Positions 47,701 through 60,391 of a stretch of 64,000 nt of DNA are shown here, piece after piece (positions within the stretch are counted from its first letter, which is position 1; each line of letters begins with the position of its first letter). The stretch is from NCBI GenBank assembly GCA_002261195.1, contig MVBO01000047.1, positions 1 through 64,000 of the forward strand, read 5' to 3'. The notes under the pieces are model-generated. The model made no database searches. It was not told the origin of the DNA and saw nothing but the letters and a program-made list of their open reading frames with translations. The position numbers and the translations under genes were made by a program. This DNA comes from Bifiguratus adelaidae. Its lineage: Eukaryota; Mucoromycota; Endogonomycetes; Endogonales.

Positions 47701-50700
47701 CGTCTATATCGACATCTGTCATGGCGACTGCCTTGATGTTACTGAGATAATTTTCCAACAACATGCGCACTTCCACAACATCGGAACTGAACCAGACCAT
47801 GCCACATCTTGACACAGTAGCGAGGGTGGCATACTTAAGTGTATCGACTTCAAACATGATGCGCACATTTGGGGGAAGATTTAGCCGTTCACCATTTGGC
47901 AATGTTAGAAGTTTGTTGTCGTCGAGCACACTACCTAGAGCTCAGCATCCTGTGAAGACAGATAGCAAGTGAGCTTACCTGTTCAGGTTTTCCACCCATT
48001 CAGGGTCGACATCACCGTCAAAAACAATCCAATGACGTTTTGTGCTCTCGCCGCGGACGTTGTCAATGATTTTTCGAAGCGTGTGGGTAAACAGTCCGTC
48101 GGTCCATTCACGGGTGGTAGGATCGAGCGTACCATATAATGCCTCCTTTGATATCGCCTTGGGATCGATACTGTACGAAACTCCTTCGACGCCTTCGACT
48201 TTTTCCAGAGCTTTCAATAGTATCTTCCAGGCCGACGATTTACCTGAACCGGACGGTCCCACCATCATCAAGCCGTGATGAATGTTCTGTATTTGGTACA
48301 GTTGAATGACTTTGTCCATCCAGACATTGTCATACGCAAAATGTTGTTCCTCGCAGATTGTTCGAAGAGCGTCTCTTAGATCCTTCAGTTCCAGCGGGAC
48401 GTATTCGACTCCGGGGAACACCTCCGTGAGAAGCTGATTCAAGATTGGGATATCTTCTGCTACCAGTTTGGGTACCAACGTTTCTTGCACACTTTGAATT
48501 AAGATCTGATCTTCCGTTATATCGGCGATGTTGGTCTCTTGATTGGCGTCCGCATTGTCGCTCGCTTGCTTGAGTGCGCTTACAATACGGTCTCGCTTCA
48601 GATTACCCGCACTCAACAATACACTTTTTAGAGCTCGAAGACCGAAATCGTAATGAGACTGTGGCGACAACTTCTCTGCACACATGTTGAAGAATGGCAC
48701 AACTTTCGAAGCGAGCAAGTCACCGGTCCGGAATCCTTGAGAGTAAAGAACCACTTGAGCGATGAGTTGACGGTCGGGCTTCGTCATTGCGATGCTTCTG
48801 AAGAGCTTCTTCAAGTTGTCGGGCAAGTTGGATCGACCAGCATATCCAGGATTCATGGTAATAAATATACCGGTATCAGCATTTAAGCGAATTTGCTTGC
48901 CGAGCAATTCGATCTCATGGTTTGCCTTGCCGACTCCCGTTCGGAGTCCCACTTGTATAGTCTGCACCTGCTGCGATACGGCAGAGAGAATTCGTTCCTC
49001 CAAACGGTTGAACTCATCGAAGCATCCCCAGGCGCCAACTTGGCATAAACCAACAAAGATTCGTCCCATGGCTTTGAAGTCAAAAGTTTCATCGCAACAG
49101 AATACGAGCACAAAGCGGCCAAGTTGTACGCCAAGAGCTTTCACGGATTCAGTTTTACCAGTACCCGCAGGGCCAAAGGGTGATCCACCAAGACGATTTT
49201 CCAAAGCATGTGTGAGTGTTAAGTAGCAACGGTCTGTAAGCGGCGTTTGCACGATGCGATCAGGAATGCCAAGGTACTCAAAGCCGTAGAGGAACGAGGC
49301 ATTGCCCATCCTGATTTGCAAGCGTTCCTCTAGGGTTTCGGCCATTGTGAAATAGAACCGCATCTGCGATAGCCACGTGAAACTGTGCAAGATCACGCTA
49401 CCAGTCCCGGGTAAGGCAGCAAGAACATTTCTCTCGTGGACCAGCTCTGTGATCAAGTGCTCGCATTTTTTTCGCATGATCGGTGTTAATTCGGTGAGTA
49501 CAGCATCAGCCAAGATTGCGAGCTGTTCTTCCACGAGTCGAATTATGTTCGCAAGTTGATTCGCATTCGTATCTTGTTTCGTAAGACCCATTTCAGTGAA
49601 ATGTGTCCAGGCGGCTTGGACTGTGAGAACGACAAGCTGTGCGGGATGCTTGTCCATCCAAGCAAGATAAGCGTCTTTATCCAGCTTCGTTTCGTTGAAT
49701 ATGGTATTCAATTCCGCAACGGCTTCCGTAAGTAATTGCGCCAGCGTTCGCTTCATTTCTCGCTCGACTAGTGACAACCAATCGTTCACCTTGGGGTGGT
49801 CGATGATTGAGAATTGATTCTTGAACAACACAATTTCGCCCTCCCGTGAGGATATACCAGTAATAAATATACCATCGTCGTCCAGTAAGATATTTGCAAT
49901 TCCAGCAAACATCTTTTTGAAATGTTTCTGGATACGAGGTATCTCTTTGCTATTACCAATGATCTCCAGCAGATCCTCGTCACCGACGAAGTAGAACCGG
50001 GGAAATGCCGCTCTTTCTCGTTCGAGGTATTCTCCTAGTGCCTTCTGAATTTTGCTGAGCAGATCTGCTAGTCTCTCCAATGACTTTTGAACATTGGGAA
50101 TCGCCATTACGTCAAGAATAAAAGGAGACTTGTACACTTTCTTCATGACCGCTAGGAACTCGGAATTGATGTTTTGGAACCTCGACGTTTCCACCGGTAA
50201 AAGGTGCTTGATGTCCGTGTTGCCACTGAATATGCCCTCCAGGTAGACCCACTGGCGTTGTACGTCAATCCATACGTCGAAGAGGACATGCATTCGGTTA
50301 AGCTTGTCTTCCCAAGATGATGCATCCTCCTCAAACACCTTGTAGTATGGCGAAAGTCTCATTGCCGTCAAAGAGTTGATGTTCTCTCCACATTTTTGGA
50401 AGAGGTCATCCCAGTTCTTAATCAAACGACACTTGTTCTGATAGTTGGTGAGCTCAAGCACGTAATTTGTCCATGTGTCCTTGACTTGACGAAGAAATTC
50501 TTCCAGAGCCATTTCGCCTTGAGCTTGAATTACTACATCTTTGACAATCTGTTCGTTGCGTTTCAGATCGATATCCCAAAGATGTCCGACCGTCATTTCC
50601 GAGAAGGTGAAACGTCCGTCAACTCGCAATCCTTTGAGCAACTGCTTCCAATGACGTTCTCTCAAGGCATCAGATTTGAGGTCGGTCAGGAGGGTGTTCA

Positions 50701-53700
50701 CTTTGACATAATCTCGCAAAGTATTCTGAACGTGTTCGAATGCTGCATATGACCGCATACGGTTGGGCATTTCCTTCGTGCTGGCTAGCAGTCCATCCAA
50801 GCTCTGACGTATTTTCCGCGGAACGACGATAGACCATAATGTATCGCGCAGATCATTGATGTTCTCCCAAATGCCGGAGAGGGCTGTCCATACCGACTTG
50901 AGGTCCCGCAGTTCTTCCAATAGCGGCTCGAGGTTTCGGTCTTGTGTCGTTTCGAGGTCTAACGCTTCCTTGGCTCGACTGAGCATGTCGTGGCTCTGTT
51001 TAAGTCGCTCCACCCGACCTTCAAAAACATTTAAGGTATTAATAGCATTATCCGGCTTGACATCGCCTTGAACTGGCTTTGTCTTCTCCCACTCGGCGGA
51101 CAGTTCCCTGATTTTGCTTTCTATAAGCTTGTCCTCGGCAAGGATCTTGAGCTGAAGGCCAGCGATTTGCTCTTGAATAGCATTGTTCTTGCGATTGAGA
51201 ATTTCATTGAAGGCACTCCATTCGCCGTTGATGTGGTCGAAATACATCCAGTCCTGTGGAAACTGATATCGTTGACGCTCCAGTACTTTTTGCCCTTGAC
51301 CAAACAATTCAACCTCTACCGTCCACTTCTCCATTTTGCGCTTCAGATCTTGAACAAAGGTGATAATGGCCACAGCTTCAGCTGTCGAATTGCTATCAAG
51401 ACTTTGTTGCTCCAGTTCAAGTCGGCTTTTGGAAATGGCAGAGTGAAAGTCGCGCATAGAGGTGCCAAGTAGTCCCCCAAAGCGATTCAGGATCTCGCGT
51501 TGCCATTGATCGTACTTTGCGTTCACCTTGGATTGCACCTGCTCGTAGTCTATCACAATTGGTCCAAAAGATTGTTCGGTTTCCGAATTGTCAAACGTGC
51601 TGCGAGCCTTCTTGATCTCAGCCAAGATTTGCTGCCACTTGGCCAAGTCTTCACCGAGTATGTTGAAGACTTGCGTAGCCTCGAGATCCCACAATGACTG
51701 ATACCGTAACCAAATATTCACGTACTTGCTGACCTCCTGAACCTTGTCCTCGAGCATCGTGTATACATTCCGCAAGTTGACGTCCTCAACATGCGTTAGG
51801 AGCGAGGCAAAAGTAGGGATGTCTTGTTCTATAACGTCCACCCTGAGACCATCCTCATATCGAGAGCTTTTGATGCGTGGAAGGTGGCAGACGATTGCTA
51901 GCCATGAGTGAAGTTGTCGGTACCATTCGGCACGCGCGTGCTCGATCGGTGGATCTAGGAACATGATCTGATCTTTGATGCGAATCTCGTGAACGACGGG
52001 TTTAAGTTCGACTTCGAGAAGCTTTGCGTTCAATATATCTTTGTCGTCCTTGCCTCGATTATCCGAGCGCCGCTTGCGCTTCGCATTGGAACGAGTCTCC
52101 TTTTGTGCGTCCTCAACGTTGCCGGCAAAGGCTTGCGCCCACGCATCGATTGCGGACTGAAGACGATCAAGGAGACACTCTTCTATACGCTGGTCCACTG
52201 TAGCAGACCATTGCTCGAGATTGGAATAACCTTCGAGATTCAACTTGTCAACGATTCTTTGTATGCTTTCCAAGTGTTCGGTAAAGCTCTCTTTGCTGTA
52301 TGGACAGGTTTGAAGATCCTCCAAGATTGTGCCTATCTCTGCTGAATAGCCAATTAAAGCGTCGACCTTATCTTGGAATATGGAAACTACGCTTGCAAAT
52401 TCGCGCACAAACATGACATGTCTGTTCTCTCGCGCATCCAGGTTCTGATCCGAGAAATAGGAGGCATATCGATTATGCGAGTCATAGGCGTTGACGAAGT
52501 AATCCCACCGCAGATTCATGCCCTTGTTGATCATCGTTTGCACATCGTTCCTACAGTCTGCGACAAGCATCGCGATATCCCTGTGCTGATTGACACGATG
52601 TAGTGTCTGAGAGAAAGAGCGAACAGCATCCATGAGACTGACAGCGTAGGGATAAACGCGCTTCGCATCTTTGGCGACGTTGACGATGGTATGCGGTACT
52701 TGAAACCCAAGCCAAACGAGGTTTCGGACCTCTTTGAACAACGTGATGATTTGACCATCGAAGTTGACGCCCAATTGCAATGCTCCACCTTGCGCACGAT
52801 TTTTGGTAATCTCAAATAGTCGTCCGGAAACTGACAGATCCTTCTTTGCAATGTCCTGTAGCCAATTTTCGTAAATTTGGCGCGTGTCGAGCTTCTTGCG
52901 GAAACTGTTGGATTCAGCTTGGAGCTTTTGACCTTCCGAATATAGCTCCCAACCTTTGCCAAGGACGTCCTCGACCCGTTTCATGTATAGGTTCAATTGG
53001 CGTTCGATTTGTCGAGCCCAAATGATTGCACCGGAAATAGGTGGAATGTCGCGAAGTTGAGACATGTGATATGCTTCCGAATTCCGATATTGCTGCTTGA
53101 ACTTTTCGTGCAGCTTCCGAATGTCCTCTTTGACGCTATCGATGAGTTGCGTCTGGTATTCTTGGATAGCCCCGCGAATCTGCGAGAGTGTCAATTAAAG
53201 AAAGTGGAAGCAATAACAGAGAGCCGCCGTACCTTGGGACGCACAAAAAGCGCGTTGAATTTCGAGAACACACGAAACATTTCGCTCGCATTTCTTGCAG
53301 TTCCAAGACGATCGCGTAAGCGAGCAATGATTTGATTCTCTACGCGCGCAACACGGTCGTTGTAGTTGGCTTCCTTATCAACCCAGATTTCCGTGCCTTC
53401 CGGAGACACATCCAAAACGTCGATATCCTTCATGATACTATATGCAGCCTTGACTTCTTCGACAGCATTAACATCGCTGACGCTGAGCATCTCTTCTTCG
53501 TTCGCGACCTCAGAACCGTTCACAATGTGAGCTTTGGTGCCTTTTGGAGCGCTCATGACCTTCACAATAGTCTGGTATAATTGCTCGTGTTGCTTTCTGA
53601 ATGCCCGAACGAAGAGTATGCGTTCCTGAAGCTTGGCGTGCGCTGGTTTGATCTTGATAGGCAGAAACTTCTCAGATCTCTTTCGCGTCACTTCGCGTGC

Positions 53701-55274
53701 AACATTAGTGAATTCTTTGAGCTGCTCGTCCCAGGTGCGGAACACTTCCTCAGCTCCAGCTGCTGCGCTCTCAAAGTCATTGTACTCCATATACATCAGT
53801 CGACGATTACCCATGACCTTGAGCATTTGCTCATTAAGGTCACGAGAGATGGCTTCCACCAATGGAAGCGCTCGCCGAATCGGATATGGCGACAGACGCA
53901 GCTTTTTGTTGAGGTGACTGAAAATGAGCAGAATTGATTCACGCAGTTTCTCGAGGTCAGTGGCAGACAAAAGCTCGTTCAGGGGAAAGTCTCGCATGAG
54001 TTGATTGTACTTGTGAACTGTATAGGATGTAGGTGAGAAATAACTGTCCTGAGTGTGGTGGATTCCCTTTACCTTTCTCGTTTGCTTCTTTCAAGCCGGT
54101 ATCGGCAATGAAACTGACAGTGGCATGAAATCGTTTCGCATGCCTCAAGATATCCATCGTGAGCACTAAATCCATGCGTCAGTGATAACGTTGTTCACCA
54201 TTGCACTGTTCTGCTATCGTACCGATGCTATCCGACCTCAATTGTTCGTCAATCTGCTCCAAGGCTTTTTCCATGGACAGCCAAAAGTTGATCTCTTGCG
54301 TAGCTGTGCCACTTGCGGGATCGCGACTAAGTTTGGTCACCTTCTGAATTTCTTTTACCCAGGATTTAACATCGTTCTGAAGGCGATTCAACAATCCGGA
54401 GTCGGTAAGCAGAGCAGGATCGATATCATCCACAGTGGCGCGTCGACCTTCGGCCTGGCACTATTGATTGTTCGCACGTTAGTAATTATCGCACAGCATG
54501 CTAACTGCATTAGCCTCACCTTATCGACGGCTCGTTGGACAACAGGATGGATCGTCAGAGCAACATCTGGAATTTCCACATTCTGTTGCAGATGTAACAA
54601 GGATAGTTCGAGCTCTGCAATTTTCCGCTTCGCCATTGGTATCCCCATCTTGTTATCCTCTGTCTTTCCCTTCTGCACGTCCACATTCTTAATTGCTTTC
54701 GAACCGATATAAGCTTCAAAGTAAGGTGAGACTGCCAAGTGAATATAGCTATGTAATGCCTCATAGGGCGACGAGACACCGCCTTCATTAGCTCCAGCGA
54801 GTCCAGGTAGATTGATAAATTGTAGTTGATATTGTAAGGGACGAGACGGGTCCAAGGTAGGGGAACGTTTGATAAGCACAAGAGATCCAACATGTTGTGG
54901 AGTGAAGGATAGTTCTTGCGATACCGAATAACTGTATGCCTCCGTCGCTGCGTTTGCATCATCTATTCGAGTCATGGTCAGTTATTTTCTGCAGTCTCGT
55001 GGCCATCTTGAGCCTTACCAGCAGCACCGTCGTCAAGCGTAAACGCCTCCTTGATCACGTAAAGGACAGGTGCTGACGCATCGTTAGCGAACCGTTTACA
55101 CGTCTCTGTGGTATCTTCAGTAAATAGAGTGGCTGCCAAATCCTCCAAAGACGCGCCGAACACCAAGGGTAATAAGTCTCGCAGGTAGAGCTCGAGCTTC
55201 CTTGGGTCGAAGGATCCCAAAAGATCCGGTGTCGGGGACGGTGACTGCACCGACAACGGTGCTTCAACCTCCAT
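41757..55274 (-). CDS. DYN1: Cytoplasmic dynein 1 heavy chain
   Basis: Eight exons close in phase: 55019-55274, 54520-54962, 54223-54460, 54073-54165, 53233-54017, 47979-53179, 42943-47930, 41757-42886 (13134 nt, 4377 aa, matching N. crassa ro-1 size). Order: tail with [18 protein letters not shown] and [23 protein letters not shown]; linker; AAA1 P-loop [10 protein letters not shown] (~1940), AAA2 GPSGSGKSS (~2247), AAA3 GPPGSGKT (~2618), AAA4 GVSGAGKT (~2960); the coiled-coil stalk; AAA5-6 and C-terminal domain. Minus-end microtubule motor for nuclei and vesicles, partnered by dynactin. Two exons exceed 4.9 kb, unlike the intron-dense neighbours. The N-terminal exon splices over an in-frame stop by GTAAGG...AATAG (54963-55018). 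Confidence 0.96.
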
Positions 55275-55619
55275 GACCTTTCTTCGTATAGTCCCAAGAT
55301 ATATGCTAGGTATTCCTAGGCTAAAGGTGCATATAGGATGGAGAACCTACAGATGGCAACCTCACGCGCCTAATCGCCTTTTCGCCCTGAAGCAATTTGC
55401 TGTTTTCCTTTTTCGTCGATTTTATGAGACTGGCTTGTGTACAGTGTAGAAGGGACAAGAATATGACCTTTATGAGCATCGTATGTATGTAAATTGCGGT
55501 ATCTGATCAGGACGCGTATAACAACATATTGAGGAACCGACCTCAGGATTCTCTACTTGATATTACACATAATCTTTCCGGGGAAAGTTGGATAATGAGG
55601 TCAGATGCTTTGCAATCGT
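55275..55619. other. Intergenic: dynein promoter and sterol reductase 3' UTR
   Basis: 345 nt between the DYN1 start and the stop of the delta7-sterol reductase. It holds AT-rich, pyrimidine-rich stretches but no reading frame, tRNA or repeat that I can support. Confidence 0.6.
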
Positions 55620-57174
55620 CTAGTAGACGTATGGAAGCAACTTGTAGGGAACAAGTCTACCATATTCTTCCCAATATTTTCCGTACTTGCCTCTACACCG
55701 AGCATCATCTCGTTGAATGCGGTGTAGCAAGAGAATCGTCATGAAAATGGCGTAGAAGTGGGGTAGGAGATGACCAAATCCACAAGACCAGCACATGGCT
55801 GTGGACAGGAGGAGATCGCCTACGTAATTGAAGTGCCGGGAAAGACCCCAGAAGCCAGATGCGAGCAAGAGAGAGCGATGCGTCTTGCCATCAGATGTCT
55901 CGTATTCTGTGCGGATGACGCGAGCCGGTTTGCCCCAGATCTTGCACTTTCCATCGCTACGTCTGCACAGGTCCTTTTGGTTGTTGACAGTCCGAAAGAT
56001 CCAGTAGCCAGACATGCCCATGACAGCAACTAGAGTAAAATAGGGCCAGGACAAGTCAATGGGATTGCGGACCAAATAGTGAGATTGGAGCGTGTACATA
56101 AAGGGAAGCCAGACGCTATCTCCCCATGCCAAGTAGAAGCCAAAGTGATCGTGCGCAATGTCTGAGGGCCAAAAAGTCAGTTTCCAGATTTAGAAAGTAG
56201 AATTCTGGGTGCGACCGCGCACTGCCCAAACAGTCACAGGCATGTGCTGGATCGGGCCCAGAAACAACGAAGCCAACTCACCAATAGTGCGCAAGTACCA
56301 ATCTTCGTTGTAGAAGAAGTCAATGACGTAGACAGCATGCAAGACGTTGACGAGGATCATAGAATTGGTAATGTAGCCGATTTGTTGGTATTGGGCCGCT
56401 GCAAAGGACAAGTCGATCAACGTCCATGCCACAATGCCAGGTCGGCCATTGTGAAATAGTTTGAAATCGAACATCTTGCCGAACCGTGGGTTCATTTCGA
56501 TGCCCATAAGCATATCGTAAATCCATGATCCTGAAAATTTGCGATCTTCAGGGTGAGATGGGAATAGATACGCTTTGACAAAGGCGAAAAAGGTCAAGGC
56601 GTAACCATAAATGTTGGCGACGACCAAAAGGGCGCCCCAGTGGTTGTGAACAATGGCGGAATCCCAGAGGCCAAGGTAGTAGAAGCCGATAAACCAGGAG
56701 ATGTGCGAAACAGCCCAGGCTAGCAGTCCGTTAACCTGAAAGGGAAGGTGGTCAATGACGATGGGCTTAACAAATCCGCCTATATGACTGTGATTTGATC
56801 GGGGAAAAATACTAGTGCCATCGACATGTTTCCGACCTCGCGCCGGCAACAACGTCAGCACACGTAGCTACCCGAGTGTCCGCGCAAACCCGAATACACA
56901 CCTTATAGGGCAAAAGATATCCTGCCGGCGTTCGTTGCCCATAACCGATCTTGGCTGGCAGAAGCATGTAAAGTACAGCTTGGAATCCCAACCAAAGGAA
57001 CCAAATCTTGAAGCCGTCAAAGGTGGCATACGGCATCTTTGAGGCCAATAGTGTAGATATCGGTATACCGGCGCTATTCGCTTTGAAAGCGTCTTGTATA
57101 GGCAGCCAAAGGTCGCACTGATAGTATGTACAGGCAGACCAGAAATAGAGGCAGATGCATGGACAGCATGTCAT
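55620..57174 (-). CDS. Delta7-sterol reductase (DHCR7 family, ERG4/ERG24 superfamily)
   Basis: Exons 56902-57174, 56282-56735, 55620-56161 from the first in-frame ATG (423 codons). DHCR7 signatures: [100 protein letters not shown] and the C-terminal PYKLLPYVY. Multi-pass ER enzyme that uses NADPH to reduce the C7-C8 double bond of sterols. The 5' end is unresolved: the frame is open above 57174 with further family-like residues (FWCLVDITRSTVIVSAL) but no ATG; an MERLGEEIE first exon near 57380 has a good donor but does not splice in phase by any acceptor I found. Ergosterol-making fungi usually lack this enzyme. Confidence 0.88.
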
Positions 57175-57249
57175 TATCAATGCGGATACAATGACGGTTG
57201 ACCGAGTTATGTCTACGAGGCACCAAAAGTAAGTATTCGGAACGGCATA

Positions 57250-58279
57250 GCGCAGTCAAGCCATCGCAAAGGCTACTCATAGTCTCAACAATGGTTGCTT
57301 TTGACAAGAGCAGACTTTCAATGACTCATCTCAACCCCAAAAGGCTTGCGCCCTGTCTCCGACACTTACCTCTATCTCTTCCCCAAGTCTTTCCATTCTG
57401 TGAGGTCAGGCTGGTTTTTTGAGGTTTTGTTATCGTCATTCCTTTTTGTATAGCCATGTATATAGTTGAAGCGTATAGAGATTACACTTGTCTATAGGTG
57501 TCAAGCGAGAAAAGAGGAATAAGAAGCTTAAAAAGATGCGGGGTGTTCGAGAGCCGCATTCAGATTTATGTCTTGGCTTGCGCCCAAATTAGGCACTCAT
57601 TCATTTCATTCATTGACGCACCAATTGAACGTGGCTCAGGTGCGGGTTTGACCCAAAATGGTATTACCAGCGGGCAGTGATCACCGAGTAATGCAAATGT
57701 CGTCCACAGCATCATGACTTGGCATAGGCATCGGGAACCTTGCGAGCTCATCTCCAATTCTAGTGTTTGGATCAACTCCATCCACTCAAAATGACACTCA
57801 AGATCCACCCATATGCCCAGAGGCCGCAAGTCACACAAGGTCGCACGCCTATGGCACGGGTGCTGGTTGCAGTCGCACTAAGGAGTTCAAACGCAGGTTT
57901 ACCTGGATCTCGGGCGTTCGATGCCCTTACCCTAACCTAGCCCTTCATCTGGGAAGGGGGCCGGGGGCAGAAGGGTCGGACGTGCGCACCCTGTGGTACA
58001 TGTCAGACATCACACAGCCTCTCCCTTGAATCTTGAAAAACTCGAACGTCCGTTATCTAAGGCAGTGCAGTATAGCCGATGAATTCCTTGGCATTGGGCC
58101 TAAAAAGAAGTCTGAATCTGGCCTTTGCCTATTGTAGCCCTCGCGCTTACTTGCCAGGGTCACATGACTGCAAGAATTTTCGACTTCCCACTCTGTGACA
58201 CTTTACCGGAGACAAGGCACGCAAACGGTATACTTTAAGAAAGTTGTACATAAGAGGGTATCGACCGGTTTCGGGACAA
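57250..58279. other. Intergenic region, no supported gene
   Basis: About 1 kb between the sterol reductase 5' end and the acyltransferase stop. The proximal part (57250-57430) may contain the missing first exon of the reductase. The rest has scattered ORFs under 100 codons, a short ATTC-rich stretch near 57600, and a GTTCGAT loop near 57930 flanked by GGGC/GCCC that resembles a tRNA T-arm but has no acceptor or anticodon arm. Nothing further can be supported. Confidence 0.5.
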
Positions 58280-60244
58280 TTACTTCTCGAGTAGTTGTAA
58301 AAGCCACTTTCCTCTTTCTCCATTAATACCTCCCTCGTCGCCCATGATCTGCAATTCCTCCGCGAGCTGGATCTGGTAAAGTTGCCTTTCTTGCACTAAT
58401 TTCCGTACCTCGAAACGGTCACCGAGAATGGCGTGGTATATACGCCAGCTACTCACGAGGGTTTTAAACATATCGTACCGTGAATCTAAAAGCGCCATAT
58501 GATACCATGCAAACGTAGGTATGAAAACGCATGACATGAAGAAACCGGGCACGGTGAAACCGGTGGCCTTCCATCCGTATCGAAATAACAATCCGTAGAG
58601 TATTGGCGCCATAGCTGCCGTCATGACTACTTTATCTTGCGCAATTGATTCTGGATATTTTTCAAAGTATTCGGACAACTTGCCCATCGCGTAAATTGGT
58701 AAATGAAAAATCAGGCCGGGTAGAAAGAGAGGCAGATTAAACAGGAATTTGGCAGCCTCGCCAAGAAACCGCAAAAAAGCCCTCGGACCGGTGAGCTTTT
58801 TGTGCTGTAGATGCTGAATATCTGTATGCGTGAGGCGTAGTTCATAAAGAGTCTGGGTAAATTTGAGCAAATTGGTTTTGAGCTGGCGTAAATTCGGCCG
58901 ATCTTGGCAACGCTGCGCTGAAAATAGATCGGCCAAACTAAAGGCATTCATGAGTTAGCGTCAGAATATCCAAGTTCATCACCTACGTCTGCGTTGCCTT
59001 TACGAAGAATTTGTTTGGTAATGAGCCTTTACGATCAAACAATAGCCTTCGGGCCACCGACGCTGCTTCAAAAGTTTCTCTGAGAGAAGAGATGAGTAAA
59101 AAGTTCATCGAATGTCATCTTGACAGGCAACGTACTTGTCGTCAGCGTTAATGGTCATGTCTAACAACGCTTTTTCGACTCTGGCAGTCAGGGCCTTCAC
59201 AGTGCCTTTAGGATCCTTCTCAAACTGCTCTCGAGACGATTCGTATATACGTATAGGTGAACCATATCTGAAAAGCGGATCAGACAAGCTTCGAAACAAA
59301 AATCCGTAAAGCTCACACTCACTCTACAATAGCGTCACTTCTCCACTTTGTCTTGTCCGTATAGGTGATGCCTACAGGCACAATTGTAACACGCGGTTCG
59401 CCATTCTTGTGCTGATTATGGTCTTTGTCAAAATTCTTGGATGCATTGGCAGCCTCTCGATAACGCAGTGTGGTGTTGCATGTATCTTCTCCATCTGGTT
59501 TCCTTTGCTCTGTGTGGCCACCGATCGCCATGTCTTCATAGTCCTCGGAAAGACTTCGCTCGTTCATCGTCATTGTTTCCAATTCCGGAGACTTTTGGAA
59601 CGATGGTCGACTTTCAGCATGGTGAGCAAATTCGTACGCAGCCCACGCTAAACCATCTTTTAGTGGTAAAAGATGCGGTTCAGTATATGACGTTCCTATA
59701 GACAATCAATATCCTGCCGTGCGGTTGCACCAATACTCACCTTCCGGAAACAATGCGACCACTCCACCCCGTTGAAGCACCTCAAATGTACTTTGGAACA
59801 ATGCTGCATTCTGTTTCGTTTTTGTGTCCACTGGGACAACGCCTGCAGATCGGAAAATCCAACCAAGTACGGGTACGTCAAAGAACTTTTTCATGGCCCA
59901 AAAGTGTGGGATGCGTCGATGTGGAAAGGTAACAATGAGCATTCCAGGATCGAGGACCTGAACAAGAGGATAAGGTGACGGTCAGCCGATACATGTCACC
60001 TTAAGCAGGCGTACTATGCACCAACCATGTTTTGATGTGTTCCAGCTCTAACATCACAAGCAGTCAGTATTCTGTGTACCTGGGCGCTGCTTCAAATAAC
60101 TTACACAAGCAACGGACCGCTCTTGGGAATATCTTCGTTGAAAATAACGGTGACTTCGCGAAAATATACCTTCACCGCCCTCTGAGCAAAAGCCCTCAGG
60201 AAGGCAAACATGTTGCCTTCCCCATGAGGCCTGTGTTCTGTCAT
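58280..60244 (-). CDS. Glycerol-3-phosphate/dihydroxyacetone-phosphate O-acyltransferase-like (Gpt2/Sct1 group)
   Basis: Seven exons close in phase: 60105-60244, 60026-60047, 59741-59957, 59323-59695, 59136-59267, 58987-59079, 58280-58937 (1635 nt, 544 aa). PlsC motifs: block I HQNMVLD (H-x5-D as in the Sct1/Gpt2 group), block II in GVVPVDTK, block III FPEGTSYTEP, block IV IVPVGITY. Two C-terminal hydrophobic regions (FNLPLFLPGLIFHLPIY; VMTAAMAPILYGLLF) would anchor it in the ER. It acylates glycerol-3-phosphate or DHAP in the first step of phospholipid and triacylglycerol synthesis. Exon 2 is 22 nt with an unusual GTTGGT donor. An acidic, poorly conserved loop lies between blocks III and IV. 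Confidence 0.88.
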
Positions 60245-60305
60245 GGTGTTTAAAGAAAGGCACCTTGCAATGATGTCTGAATTTGTGACAGCGAAAAGGT
60301 CATAG

Positions 60306-60326
60306 TCACGTGAATGACTTCACGTG
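60306..60326. promoter_or_regulatory. Paired TCACGTG sites upstream of MTHFR gene
   Basis: TCACGTGA (60306-60313) and TCACGTG (60320-60326) are 14 bp apart, in the 147-bp region between the divergent acyltransferase and MTHFR starts, 66-86 nt before the MTHFR ATG. An AT-rich CATATAAAT follows at 60334-60342. TCACGTG is the Cbf1-Met4 recognition site of yeast MET genes; here the role is inferred. Confidence 0.55.
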
Positions 60327-60391
60327 GTTAATTCATATAAATTTCCACTTTTGGTCGATCTCTTCCATCTCTTCGTTGTCTTGTCCTTGCC

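Noticed and set aside
54178-54215. 33-nt intron in dynein between an AATG|GTGAAC donor and the 54165 exon
   Set aside because: A donor at GTACGA (54222) gives a normal-length intron and joins [22 protein letters not shown], which follows other dynein heavy chains.
57566-57838. Minus-strand ORF with GDHCPL, recalling the SDHxP motif of LINE/AP-type endonucleases
   Set aside because: One short motif, no other endonuclease or reverse transcriptase motif, and no repeat structure. Too weak to call a transposon remnant.
57915-57945. tRNA-like T-arm (GGGC-GTTCGAT-GCCC)
   Set aside because: No acceptor stem, D-arm or anticodon arm at the proper distance on either strand.
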